DNA from: Brasenia schreberi | Lineage: Eukaryota; Streptophyta; Magnoliopsida; Nymphaeales; Cabombaceae | DNA length: 64,000 bases | Assembly: GCA_036023115.1 (NCBI GenBank) | Contig: JAYKKT010000079.1 | Span: 9,933,001 to 9,997,000, forward strand | Reading direction: 5' to 3' | In this document: positions 19,819 to 30,252 of the stretch, piece by piece | Position numbering within the stretch: position 1 is the first letter of the stretch | Layout of the letters: each line of letters starts with the position of its first letter | Translations under genes and position numbers: made by a program | The notes under the pieces: generated by a model | Database searches by the model: none | Told to the model about the DNA's origin: nothing | What the model saw: the letters and a program-made list of their open reading frames with translations, nothing else

Positions 19819-22800
19819 TGTAGACACGGAAAATCCTCACTTCTGGTTCTTAGTCCTGAAGTGAACCTTTTCGTGTGTCTAAGTCGTTTTTAACAAAAGG
19901 GCGTGCCAGCTTGCTTGCTTAAGCCAGCGAAAAAAGTTTTTGAAATCTGACTCTATCGGGGCGACTGTGAGCAAGTGAGCTCTTTTCGTCGCAGACCTTC
20001 TTCCACCGATGCGTAAGGAACAGTCTGTATGCTTGGCAAAGTCCTTTAAATTATACCTCTTTGAAAAATACCCGAAGTGTTTGGGCTTTGTTTGTACGAT
20101 TGCAAGTTTTATTTACACGTGGGATTTGCACGTGCCTATGTCTTTCTTTTTATGCTTTTTAGGGCCAACTAGGTGTGTGCACAAGTGACCCAAGTTCGGC
20201 GATTTTTGCATGGGAGTGTGGGGTTTGCTTTGATGCAATATGCGTCCAAACTCGTGGTATGGCGAATATGCAATGCAAACTCACGCAACTCCAAATGGAA
20301 AACCCGAATTGAAAGACAATAAGGGAAATGACTTAATGTAAATTGCAAAAGGGAAATATGGCTATATCTTGAGAGCGGAAAGGCTCAATTGTGCAAGTGT
20401 GTGTCGTGTATATATGGAAAGACTACGCACACAGTTGAACCTTAAAACCCAAATCTTAAAGACATAGCCGAAGGGAAATACTTATAATATATATGGGCCC
20501 GAAGGTCGCCAACGTGTGCGTGGGTGTTATGTGTATATGTAAAGACAACTCACACGACTTGTAATGTAAACCCAAATATAATTGCAATATGGCCTTGACT
20601 AAGGTCTTGGGAGTAAGAGCGAAAGCTCAATGTGTGTGAGTGTAGAATTGAAATGCTACGCACACAACTTGAATTTAAACACCCAAAACGAAATTGCAAT
20701 ATGGTCTTTACTAAGTTCTTGGGAGTAAGAGCGAAAGCTCAATGTGTGTGAGTGTGGAAATTGAAAAACCACGCACACAACTTGAATTAAAACACCTAAG
20801 GGAAATTGCAATACGGCCCTTACTAGGGCCTTGGGAATAAGAGCGAAAGCTCAATGTGTGTGAGTGTGGAAATTGAAAGACCACGCACACAACTTGAATT
20901 AAAACCCACGCAACTTAATATACATAAGTATAACTATATCTTAAGGGCTGATTAGGCCCGTATGTGTGTTAAAATTGTGTGCAACTAAGAGTGGAATGGC
21001 TCAAGTGCACATATGTGTGGGTGTGCCAAACCACATTATTACAAGCGGGGGGAGACAACGCTCCATTATTGCAACCCCGTATCAAATTTAATTAAATGTA
21101 AGCAAGTTCATAACAAGGACCGAGTTAGGCACTTACGTGTAGCTGGTCCGGGTTTAACTTGCTTGGCTTTGGCCTAGTGAGTCGCCTTGGACAGCCGAAG
21201 GGGAGCTCCTTGGAGGTGGATTGGCGGCAGGTAGGGTCTTAGCCGAATGGAGACTTGATGATGCCCGGGTGGTGGGCGCAGCAAGTAGGGATGTTGGGTG
21301 AGGTTGTGGTAGGTTAGGGTGCTAGCTAGGTGGTGGCAGGTTAAGGGTGAAGGCTTAGCTAGGGGCTGGGAAGTGGACGGCTAAGGGAAGGTGGGGAGGT
21401 AGGGTGTGAAGTAGCCGAATGGGTGAAGAAGAGGCGGACTGTGGTGGCGGGTGATGGAGTGTGTGACTGGGTAAGAAAGGGGTGGAAGATAGACTAGATG
21501 GGGCTGAGATGGAGGTACTAACTGTGGGTGGTGGATGAGGCCGAAGGTGGTGGAAGGAGGTGGCAGCTGGGTGGAGTTGGAAGAAGGTGGCAGTCGGGTG
21601 GAAGTGTGCAGCGGAGTGGAGTGGCAGCCGGGTGGAGTTGCGGTGGAGGTGGTACAGCTTGGGGGTGATGGAGTGAGATGGGGTGGAAGAGAGGGCAGGT
21701 GAGAGAGGAGAGAGAGAGATCCTTTTCACGCAAAAAAGAATGGGTTTTATAGGCAAGGGGGCTGGGGTCAGTTGGGATTGGTATGGGGTAGATATTTAGG
21801 ATAAGGTGGGCTGTGGGGGGTGGTTTGGGTAGGTCGGCAAGGAAGGGTGGTATGGTGGTTTAGGGTAGGTCGGTTAGGGTGGCTGGGAATTGGTGGTTAG
21901 GGCCTAATTAGGGGTATTAAGGTAGGATTAGGTTTAGTCTAGCTAGGGTCTAGGTGGTCTAGTTAGGTGAGGTGAGCTAGGTGAGGTCGGCTAGGTATGG
22001 TTGGGGTGGTTTTGTGTGAGGATGGCTAGGATTGGGTCAGGTTTAGGGGAGAGTGGCTAGGTGAGGTGGGTTAGCTTAGGGCTAGGTTTTAGAAGCATCC
22101 CCTTGGCATCAATCCATGGACCTAGTTGCAGCCTTGTTCATATTGGTGCAGCCCCAGGTTTAGGTGTAGGTGCATAAAAGCTCAAACCCACACTCTAGGC
22201 TAAACCCACATGGTTAACCCACCCTTGACTAAAAGTCAAGCCCACCAACTTTCTCACTCATACTTTATCCCCCTTCTCTCTCTACCCAAGCTTTTCACGT
22301 GAATTCTCTATGGGCCCCGCCTCCATTTATGAGAAGGTGATGTGGGCCATGGATGTCAATATTGGATTGGATCTTTGGATCCAAATGCATGTTTGGGTCT
22401 AGATCTGGATATATATGGTCCAGATCCGGCCCAAATCTGATTTTCTGATTCCTTCATAGCGTTTCAAAACGGACAGTTTGTGTGGGGCCTGACTGCATCA
22501 GTACTCCGTTTTGCGTTGGGTCTTCGCGAACATTGTCGTCCACTCTTCTTCTCACCTTCCGGAGATTATTTTGAATATATTGTTGATATCAGGAGCTTGA
22601 ATGTCCAAGAATTTGGGGATGATTCTGATACGAGAGTTGATGTGTCGGGCTTGAAATATGCTCCGGGTCCGAGCTCTCTTTCGCTTCTTCGGTCCTACTT
22701 TCATCAGGCCAAGTTGCTTTTCGGGGTTTCAAAATACCTTTTTAAGATTTTAAAGCTATATGTATATATTTTTAAAATATATATGATTTCAACATATGTA

Positions 22801-22908
22801 CAGGGTTGTCTGGAAGGCTCCTGGGTTTCCAAACTCAAAATAGCCCTTTGGGGCTTCTTTGGCAAAACTAGGTAATTTGAGAAAATCGTGGGATTTTCGG
22901 TGTTTACA
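19819..22908 (-). mobile_element. Antisense LTR type I (3090 bp), 3' LTR of antisense element
   Basis: The plus strand runs TGTAGACACGG to GGTGTTTACA. It is followed at 22909 by the reverse of the PPT block (GATGCCCCCTTTGGC), which shows it is the 3' LTR of the antisense element to its right. A minus-strand TATAAAA lies at 21745-21751. Three clear R/U5 repeat units are at about 20575-20895. Confidence 0.88.
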
Positions 22909-24034
22909 GATGCCCCCTTTGGCATTATTTGCATAATGGATTTGGATAATGGCAAAGACGACAACACCCCTTTCAATGTCTCCCTAAATCTATCCACGAA
23001 AATATGGGATCGTCCTAATTTTTAGCAAAATCTCTCTTTTAAACCTGATAGGAGGAGATATCACGCCAAAGGGACATTCGGTTTCTGGTCCTAAACGGGA
23101 TCATGTTATGCAAGTGTTTATGCGTGGATATGCACATGCATGTCATGTATGGGATGCCAAGAATGGCGACCTCCCAGAGACCAGATAGCACGGTCGAACT
23201 TTTGAGACTTACGAAGGCCTGCTGCTCCAAGTGAGCAGCCCTATGCTGCTCGATGTTCGATTTTTCAAAATCTATTTACAAAAAGGGAAAACTGCTTTGA
23301 GCCTCAATCCTAAGGATCTCGAGCTCTTCGTGTTTGCATTTGCTTGAGTCTTGACACTCGCTAATCTCGTGGAGTTTTATAAGAAAACAAGTTTTATTTC
23401 AAAATTTCTACGTCTTACTCGAAACGTCGAATTCTCAAACAAAATGAAATTCAAGTAAGTAAATCTTATTTTTACTTTAGGATTCCTCGAAATGAACCAT
23501 GTTTTGCTTGGGATAAGCTAGGGATGGGAAAGAGATACCACGGTCCCTTCTGAAGCGTCCCATGGTTTAAGGCCTAGAAGGCGGAAAACTGCTCTTTTTT
23601 GAGCTTTTTGGCATTTTTCTCTTTTTTTTTCAGAGAGGGTCTCCCTTTGGGAGTATTTTTTTCTTTAATCCCTCTTTTTCATAAGAGAATCAAAATTTTC
23701 TTTTTGATTCTGGTTTCTTTCTTTGGGAAAGAGACTTTTTGGCGGTGATTTTCCTTTGTTTTGATGGAGAAGAGAAGAGGGGAGTACTTATCCCAAGGTC
23801 ATACTCGATCCATTCCAGATCAGCCTATTTAGAAATAGCACGTACTACTTTCAAGTATCTTGCTATATTGAACTAGGCCTTTCTTTGTAAGAAGAAGGAT
23901 TTTGAAATGTAACCATGTATTTGGAAAGCTCCACTCTTTCACAAGTGCGAATTCTCTCGCTCAGGTTTACACAATTCGCCTTTGAAGCTTACTTTCGAAG
24001 TTTCAAAGCAGCTATCCCTAAGGATTTTCGAAAA
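22909..24034 (-). mobile_element. Antisense conserved 3' region with PPT
   Basis: This is the reverse complement of the block series seen at 12168-13317. The hairpin loop next to the PPT is enlarged here (about 22909-22960). At about 24034 it joins integrase zinc-finger DNA directly. Confidence 0.8.
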
Positions 24035-24445
24035 AGGGATATGAATGGCGTGCCCATGCGCTTGACATGGATGACACTTCCTAACATGATCGCGACAATC
24101 CTTTTTCAAGGTGTACCAAAAATAGCCCGCTCTAAGTTTTTTCATTGCCATCATGTTGGCATTAACATGTCCTCCACATTCTCCATCGTGGAATTCATGC
24201 ATAACAGTCCTAGCCTCCTCTAGATCGACACATCTTAGTAGGATGCCGGTAAAACTTTTTTTGTACAAAAGCCTACCCAAAATCGTGTATCGGGTAGAAA
24301 TTTTCTGGATGAATGCCTTATCTTTGGATGTGGCATCCTTAGTGAATCCCCCATTTTCTAGAAAACATTTGATGTCATAAAACCAAGGTTTTCCAACAGA
24401 ATCTGGATTATTTTGGCAAATATCCAAATCGTGTGTGGATGCCAT
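24035..24445 (-). pseudogene. Integrase zinc-finger (HHCC) fragment, core deleted
   Basis: The minus-strand text runs THDLDICQNNPDS, WFYDIKCFLENGG, TRYTILGRLLYKKSFTG, then HEFHDGECGGH and KCHPCQAHGHA. The two His and two Cys fit the integrase HHCC finger. Just after HAIHIP the sequence jumps to the element's 3' region, removing the DDE core and C-terminal domain. The joint lies in a short A-run shared by both sides. The upstream side is continuous with the second RNase H. It is a non-functional remnant. Confidence 0.85.
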
Positions 24446-24880
24446 ATCTCTAAGGATCGAGTTCCCAAAGTGGGATCGACCTTTAGGGCTGAACCCAAGG
24501 AGGAGAGGGCGTCGACAAAACCATTATCCTCTCTTCCTACGTGTGTGAGTCTATACAATTGGAATGACTCAACCAATCGAGTGGCCAACCCGTGATATGG
24601 AAGGAGTTTTTCATTTCGTACTTGCCAAATTTTCAAAACTTGGTTTATAACAAGGAGTTAATCTCCAAAGACCTCGATGCATGATGCCCCTAGAGTTTTC
24701 GAAATCCTTAAGCCTTGTATGAGTGCTTCATACTCAGCTATGTTGTTGGAACATTCGAAATCTAGGCGAATTGCTGTGGGGATCTCACCCTTTTCAGGGG
24801 AAATGAGGATGACCCCAGCACCAGCCCCTCGTTGGTTTCATGCCCCATCAAAGTGCATCTTCCACACTTGGTTTTCGAAA
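24446..24880 (-). pseudogene. Second RNase H domain (Tat-type)
   Basis: The minus strand shows KMHFDGA, GAGVILISPEKGEIP, CSNNIAEYEALI, then SCIEVFGD, VLKIWQVRNEKLLPYH and THVGREDNGFVDALSSLGSAL. The acidic residues in HFDG, AEYEAL and FGD fit an RNase H active site, here in the extra domain between RT-RNase H and integrase that defines Tat/Ogre elements. In-frame stops follow HFDGA and FGD (TCA/TCG to TAA), so it is dead. Overlapping plus-strand frames are shadows. Confidence 0.75.
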
Positions 24881-25391
24881 GAGTTTGGCAAAATGTGGTT
24901 TTGAAATTGATTTTGCAATATGCCTTCATCAGGCATTTCACTAAATGTGGGATATGCGTCCTCCAGGGGGAACTCAGCCACATAGTCCGCTAGGGCTTGC
25001 CCCTTAATGGAGATATGATGATGGTATTTTAGGTCATACTCCATTAGAAGGAGTTGCCATTTGCCCAATCTACTAGTGAGAATGGGTTTTTCGAACAAAT
25101 GCTTGATTGGATCAATCTTGGACACTATCCAGATCTCATGATCTAGGAAATAGTGTCGAAATTTCTGGCAGGCCCAAACTAGGGCCATGCACGTATTCTC
25201 CATGGCTTGATAATTCCTTTCATAAGCCAAGAGAGTTTTCAAAATATAATAGATGGCATACTCCTTGTGGGTGTCATCCTCATATTGAGCTAACAAAGCT
25301 CCCAAGGCATTCACATGCTCGGAAATGTAAAGCAAAAGAGGTTTTCCTTGCTTTGGAGGATTTAAAAAAGGGGGATTAACTAGGTATGCCT
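24881..25391 (-). pseudogene. Ty3-type RNase H domain and connection
   Basis: The minus strand reads LYISEHVNALGALLAQYED, then YYILKTLLAYERNYQAMENT, CQKFRHYFLDHEIWIVSKID, LTSRLGKWQLLLMEYDLKYH and GQALADYVAEFP. This is the degenerate RNase H that normally follows Ty3/gypsy RT, with the typical ERNY…E and RHYF texts. It is continuous with RT at its start and with the second RNase H at its end, so the order RT, RNase H, second RNase H, integrase is directly visible. A long frame (24838-25335) remains open. Confidence 0.8.
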
Positions 25392-26044
25392 TTAGTCTTT
25401 CAAATGACTTTTGCAGTCGTCATCCCATGAAAATTTCGTACCCTTACTCAACAATTTGTTGAAGGGTTCACATCTAGTCACTAGTTTTGATATAAACCTG
25501 CGAATTGATTGTAATCGACCCTGGAGGCTTCGAATCTGTGTGAGATTGGAGGGCGGAGCCATGTCTTTGATGGCTCGACACTTGGATGGGTCGACTTCTA
25601 TACCCCTTTGGCTCACCATAAAGCCTAAGAGCTTTCCGGACTCTACTCCGAATACGCACTTCTGAGGGTTTAGCTTTACTTTGTAAAGACTAAGCCTTTC
25701 GAAAATCTTTTGCAAGCATTCGATAGGAGTGCATCGAGTTTTGGATTTTGCCAAGATATCATCCACATATACCTCTACAAGCTCATGAATCTGATCATGA
25801 AAGATCGTGGTCATGGCTCTCTGGTATGTTGCGCCGGCATTTTTCAAACCAAAGGGCATGACTGTATAGCAGTATGTGCCCCATGGGGTTGTGAATGCGG
25901 TCTTACCCTGATCTCGTGGACTTAATTTGATGTTATTATACCCTGAATAGTCATCCATAAATGAAAACATCTCATGATTTGCAGTACTATCGACTATCAA
26001 ATATATGTTTGGTAAAGGATAATTATCCTTCAAAGGAGCCTTCA
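25392..26044 (-). pseudogene. Reverse transcriptase (N-terminal part missing)
   Basis: This is the best pol copy in the window: 217 codons on the minus strand starting MKAPLKDNYPLPN. Visible RT blocks are MFSFMDDYSGYNNIKL (first catalytic Asp), TAFTTPWGTYCYTVMPFGLK and NAGATYQRAM, the VYVDDILAKS catalytic motif, and KLNPQKCVFGVESGKLLGF. It makes cDNA from the element RNA in functional relatives. The finger region, protease and gag are absent because at about 26044 the sequence passes into a sense LTR fragment. The frame is open over its whole visible length, unlike most other fragments here. Confidence 0.9.
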
Positions 26045-27113
26045 AGGGCTATTTTGAGTCTGGAAACCCAGGAGCCTTCAAGGCAACCCTGTACATATGT
26101 TAAAACCATATATGTTTTAAAATATATACATGCAGCTTTTAAAACCTTAAAAGGGTGTTTTGAAACCCTGATAAAGTAAGAGTGAGAAAGTTGGTGGGCT
26201 TGACTTTAGTCATGGGTGGGTTAACCATGTGGGTTTAGCCTAAGAGTGTGGGTTTAAGCTTGTATGCACCTACACCTAACCTGGGGCTGCACCAACATGA
26301 ACCTGGCTGCAACTAGGTCTATGGATCGACGCCAAGGGGATGCTCCTAAAACCTAGCCCTAAGCTATCCCACCTCACCCAGCCACTCCCCCCTAAACCTG
26401 ACCCAATCCTAGCCACCCTCACCCAAAACCACCCCAACCATACCTAGCCGACCTCACCTAGCTCACCCCACCTAAACTAGACCACCTAGACCCTAGCTAG
26501 ACTAAACCTAATCCCACCATAACCCACCTAATTAGACCCTAACCCTTAAATCCCAGCCACCCTAACCGAACTACCCTAAACCACCATACCACTCCCACCT
26601 AGCCCACCTAGCCAAACCACCCCACCACAGCCCACCATATCCTAAATATCTACCCAACCGACCCCAGCGCATGCCTATAAAAACCCCCCTTTTGGGGCGG
26701 GTTTTGGGCAGCTCTTGGATCCCTCTCTCTCCTCTCTCACCTGCCCTCTCTTCCACCCCACTTCACTCCATCACCGCCCCCAGCTGCGCCACCTCCACCA
26801 CCACTCCACCCGGCTGCACTTCCACTTGGCTGCCACCTGCACACCCCACCCGACTGCACACTTCCACCCGACTGCCACCTTCTTCCAGCTGCCACCTCCT
26901 TCCACCACCTCAGCAACCACCTCCGGTTAGTACCCCATCTCACCTATTTTCCTCTCCCCTTCTTACCCAGCCACACGCCCCATCACCCGCCACCACACCC
27001 TACCTCCCTTACAACCGGCCACTTCACACCCTACCTCCCCACCTTCCCTTAGCCATCCATTTCCCAGCCCCTAGCTAAGCCTTCGCCCTTAACCTGCCAC
27101 CACCTAGCTAGCA
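26045..27113 (+). mobile_element. Sense LTR type I fragment with internal deletion
   Basis: It starts inside U3 (GGGCTATTTTGAGTCTGG). It is internally shortened at about 26174, where TTTTGAAACCCTGA is joined to TAAAGTAAGAGTGAG, removing the GGATCT-rich and G-box part. It then continues through a TATA box (26676) and CT-rich leader, and stops at AGCTAGCAC. There it joins the end of the second RNase H. Confidence 0.8.
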
Positions 27114-28574
27114 CTAGGAAGAGAGGATAATGGCATTGCCGACGCCCTCTCCTCCTTGGGTTCAGCCCTAAAGGTCGATCCCACTTTGGAAACTCGATCC
27201 TTAGAGATATGGCATGTGCCCACCCTATCCACACACGATTTGGATATTTGCCAAAATAATGCAGATTCTGTCGAAAACCCTTGGTTTTATGACATCAAAT
27301 GTTTTCTAGAAAATGGGGGATTCATTGAGGAAGCCACATCCAAAGATAAGGCATTCATCCGAAAAAATTCTACCCGATACACCATTCTAGGTGGGGTTTT
27401 GTACAAAAAAAGTTTTACCGGCATCCTACTAAGATGTGTCGATCTAGAGGAGGCTAGGACTGTTATGCATGAATTCCACGATGGAGAATGTGGAGGTCAT
27501 GTTAATGCCAACATGATGGCAATGAAAATACTCAGAGCGGGCTATTTTTGGTCCACCCTGAAAAAGGATTGCCATGATCATGTTAGAAAGTGTCATCCAT
27601 GTCAAGTGCATGGGCACGCCATTCATATCCTATCATCTTCATTGCATTTCGTGGTCAGCCCCTGGCCATTTACCATGTGGGCTTTTGATATTATAGGCCC
27701 GATCTTTTCAAAGGCATCGAATGGGCATAGATTCATTTTAGCAGCCACTGAGTATTCCTCCAAGTGGGTTGAAGCCATCTCCCTGACCAACGTACAGGGG
27801 CAACATGTGGTGTCTTTCATTAGGAGGAATATCTTGGCTCGATTTGGGGTTCCAAGAGACCTTGTGTCCGATAATGGCACCCCATTCAAAAACGAGCGGA
27901 TGGTTAAGTTGTGCAACACTTATGGCATAACTCACCACTTCTCCTCGCCCTACTATCCTTTGCCGGTATGCAAGAGCATGTTCCATAGCAAGGAGTCGCC
28001 TCTCATCTAACAAATCTAGTTCGGCCATCCTAGCATGCTGAAGCGTCTCTAGGGGGAGGTCGAGTGCAATGGATGTAGGACGTGGCACGAGAAGCTGGAT
28101 GAAGCCTTATGGGCTTATAGGACTTCCATCCGGACTCCCACGAATGCCACACAATTCGAATTGGTCTATGGCACAAACGCCATTCTTCCCATTCATACAC
28201 AACTTCATTCATTCCATACATCCATTGCACTCGACCTCCCCCTAGAGACGCTTCAGCATGCTAGGATGGCCGAACTAGATTTGTTAGATGAGAGGCGACT
28301 CCTTGCTATGGATCATGCTCATGCATACCGGCAAAGGATAGCCCAACATTGTGACAAACACATGAGACCTCGCCACTTTGAAGTGGGAGATCTGGTTTTA
28401 AAAATCATCCACTATCGTGGCCCACATCCACTTGGAAAGTGGCGCCCCAGGTGGGATGGACCCTATGTTGCACGTGCAACCACCACGAACAACTCATATT
28501 GGTTGATCGATGTAGAAGGTAGGAATTTAGCAGATCCTATCAATATCCAATATTTAAAGAAGTATTATGTGTAG
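27114..28574 (+). pseudogene. Integrase, nearly complete but with inverted insert
   Basis: It starts with the last residues of the second RNase H (DALSSLGSAL). Then come the HHCC finger (HEFHDGECGGH, KCHPCQVHGHA), the catalytic core with FDIIGPIF and SDNGTPF (first two Asp), and YGITHHFSSPYYP. Immediately after YYP, where the QGNGQAE block with the catalytic Glu should stand, about 119 bp of inverted integrase sequence replaces it (27961-28079). The text resumes at TWHEKLDEALWAYR and continues to INIQYLKKYYV and a TAG. The frame 27156-28010 and the frame 28161-28574 are the two open parts. The enzyme would lack its catalytic Glu. Confidence 0.88.
27961..28079 (-). repeat. Inverted copy of downstream integrase DNA
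   Basis: This is the near-exact reverse complement of about 28219-28336 (ATGGCCGAACTAGATTTG in the plus copy, CAAATCTAGTTCGGCCAT here). About 140 bp separate the two arms. Only a couple of mismatches are seen. Confidence 0.88.
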
Positions 28575-29742
28575 GATTTGGGTTAAATTCTCATTTTCAA
28601 AAATCCTTAGGGATAGCTGCTTTGAAACTTCAAAAGTAAGGTTCAAAGGCGAATTGTGTGACCCTGAGTGAGAGAATTCGCACTTGTGAAAGAGTAGAGT
28701 TTTCCAAATACGTGGTTACATTTCAAAATCCTTCTTTTTACAAAGAAAGGCCTAGTTCAATATAGCAAGATACTTGCAAGTAGTACGTGCTATTTCTAAA
28801 TAGGCTGATCTAGAATGGATCGAGTGTGACCTTGGGATAAGTCCTCCTCTCTTCTCTTCTCCTTCCAAAAGGAAAATATGTTCAAAACAAAGGGAATTCC
28901 CCGCCAAAAAATCTCTTTCCCAAAGAAAGAAAACTGAATCAAAAAGAAAAATTTGATTCTTTTATGGAAAAGATGGATTAAAGAAAAAATACTCCCAAAG
29001 GGAGACCCTCTATAAAAAAAAGGAAGAAAATGCTAAATAGCTCAAAAAGAGCAGTTTTCTACCTTCTATGCCTTAAACCACGGGACGCTTTAGAAGGGAC
29101 TGTGGTATCTCTTTCCCATCCCTGGCTTATCCCAAGTAAAACATGGTTCATTTCGAGGAATCCTAAAGTAAAAATAGGATTTACTTACTTGAATTTCATT
29201 TTGTTTGAGAATTCGACGTTTCGAGTAAGACATAGGAATTTTGAAATATAGCTTGTTATCTTATAAAACCTCCACTAGATTAGCGAGTTTCAAGACTCAA
29301 GCAAAGGCAAACACGAAGAGCTCGAGATCCTTAGGATTGAGGCTCAGAGCAGTTTTCCCTTTTTTAAATAGATTTTGAAAAATCGAACATCGAGCAACAT
29401 AGGGTCTGCTCACTTGGAGCAGTAGGCCTTCATAAGTCTGAAGAGTTCGACCATGTCATCTAGTCTCTAGGAGGTCGCCATTCTTGGCATCTCATCTATG
29501 TCACGCATGTGCACATCCACGCATGAACACTTGCATAAACATGATCCCGTTTAGGACCAGAACCCATAGAATAAAACCCTTTGGCATGATATCTCCTCTT
29601 ACCAGGGTTTTAAAAGAGAGATTTTGCTTAAAAATTGGGACGATCCCATATTTTCATGGATAGATCTAGGGAGACATCGATAGGGGTGTTGTCGTCTTTG
29701 CCATTATCCAAATCAATTTGGATAATGCCAAAGAGGGGCATC
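28575..29742 (+). mobile_element. Conserved 3' region with hairpin and PPT
   Basis: It carries the same block series as the other 3' regions. The hairpin 29696-29733 (CTTTGCCATTATCCAAAT with a two-base loop) precedes the PPT at 29730-29738. Confidence 0.8.
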
Positions 29743-29853
29743 TGTAAACACCCCAAAATCCCACGACTTTCTGAAATTACCTCGTTTTGCAAAAGCAACC
29801 CTAAAGGGCTATTTTGAGTCCGAAAACCCAGGAGCCTTCCAGGCAACCCTGTC
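29743..29853 (+). mobile_element. Sense LTR start, 111 bp only
   Basis: TGTAAACACCCC to CAGGCAACCCTGT. It is then joined tail-to-tail to the same part of an antisense LTR. Confidence 0.85.
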
Positions 29854-29854
29854 A

Positions 29855-29957
29855 ATTTGGAAGGCTCCTGGGTTTCTAGACTCAAAATAGCCCTTTGGGG
29901 CTGCTTTTATGAAACCAGGCATATTTGAGAAAATCGTGGGATTTTGGGGTGTTTACA
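29855..29957 (-). mobile_element. Antisense LTR start, about 103 bp only
   Basis: The plus strand reads GGAAGGCTCCTGGGTTTC to GGTGTTTACA, the reverse of an LTR start. The PPT block of an antisense element follows at 29958. Together with 29743-29853 it forms a near palindrome with almost no spacer. Confidence 0.85.
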
Positions 29958-30252
29958 GATGCCCCTCTTTGGCATTATCCAAATTTATTTGGATAATGGC
30001 AAAGATGACATGGGATCGTCCCAATTTTTTAGCAAAATCTCTCTTTTAAACCTGGTAGGCGGAGATATTACACCAAAGGAGATCTTTCTATGGTTTTTGG
30101 ACCTAAACGGGATCATGTTATGCAAGTGTTCATGAGTGGATATGCACATGCATAACATGGATGAGACACCAAGTAGGGCGACCTCCTAGAGACCAGATGG
30201 CATGGTCGAACTTTTGAGACTTACGAAGACTTGCTGCTCCAAGTGAGCAGAC
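29958..30252 (-). mobile_element. Antisense 3' region, part 1
   Basis: This is the reverse complement of the PPT-side end of the 3' region, with a deletion after AAAGATGACA relative to other copies. It is interrupted at GAGCAGAC by a solo LTR and resumes at 33823. Confidence 0.85.
30248..30252. repeat. Target-site duplication CAGAC (left)
   Basis: CAGAC here and CAGAC at 33823-33827 flank the solo LTR. The uninterrupted relatives (for example the reverse of 29398-29420) have the site once. Confidence 0.92.

Noticed and set aside
21355..21756. Ser/Pro/His-rich antisense frame of 133 codons
   Set aside because: It lies in the CT-rich LTR leader; similar frames exist in every LTR and differ in sequence. 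Composition, not coding.
27738..28088. Antisense frame with integrase text MAELDLLDERR
   Set aside because: It is the inverted 119-bp copy read in its own sense, fused to antisense nonsense; not a gene.
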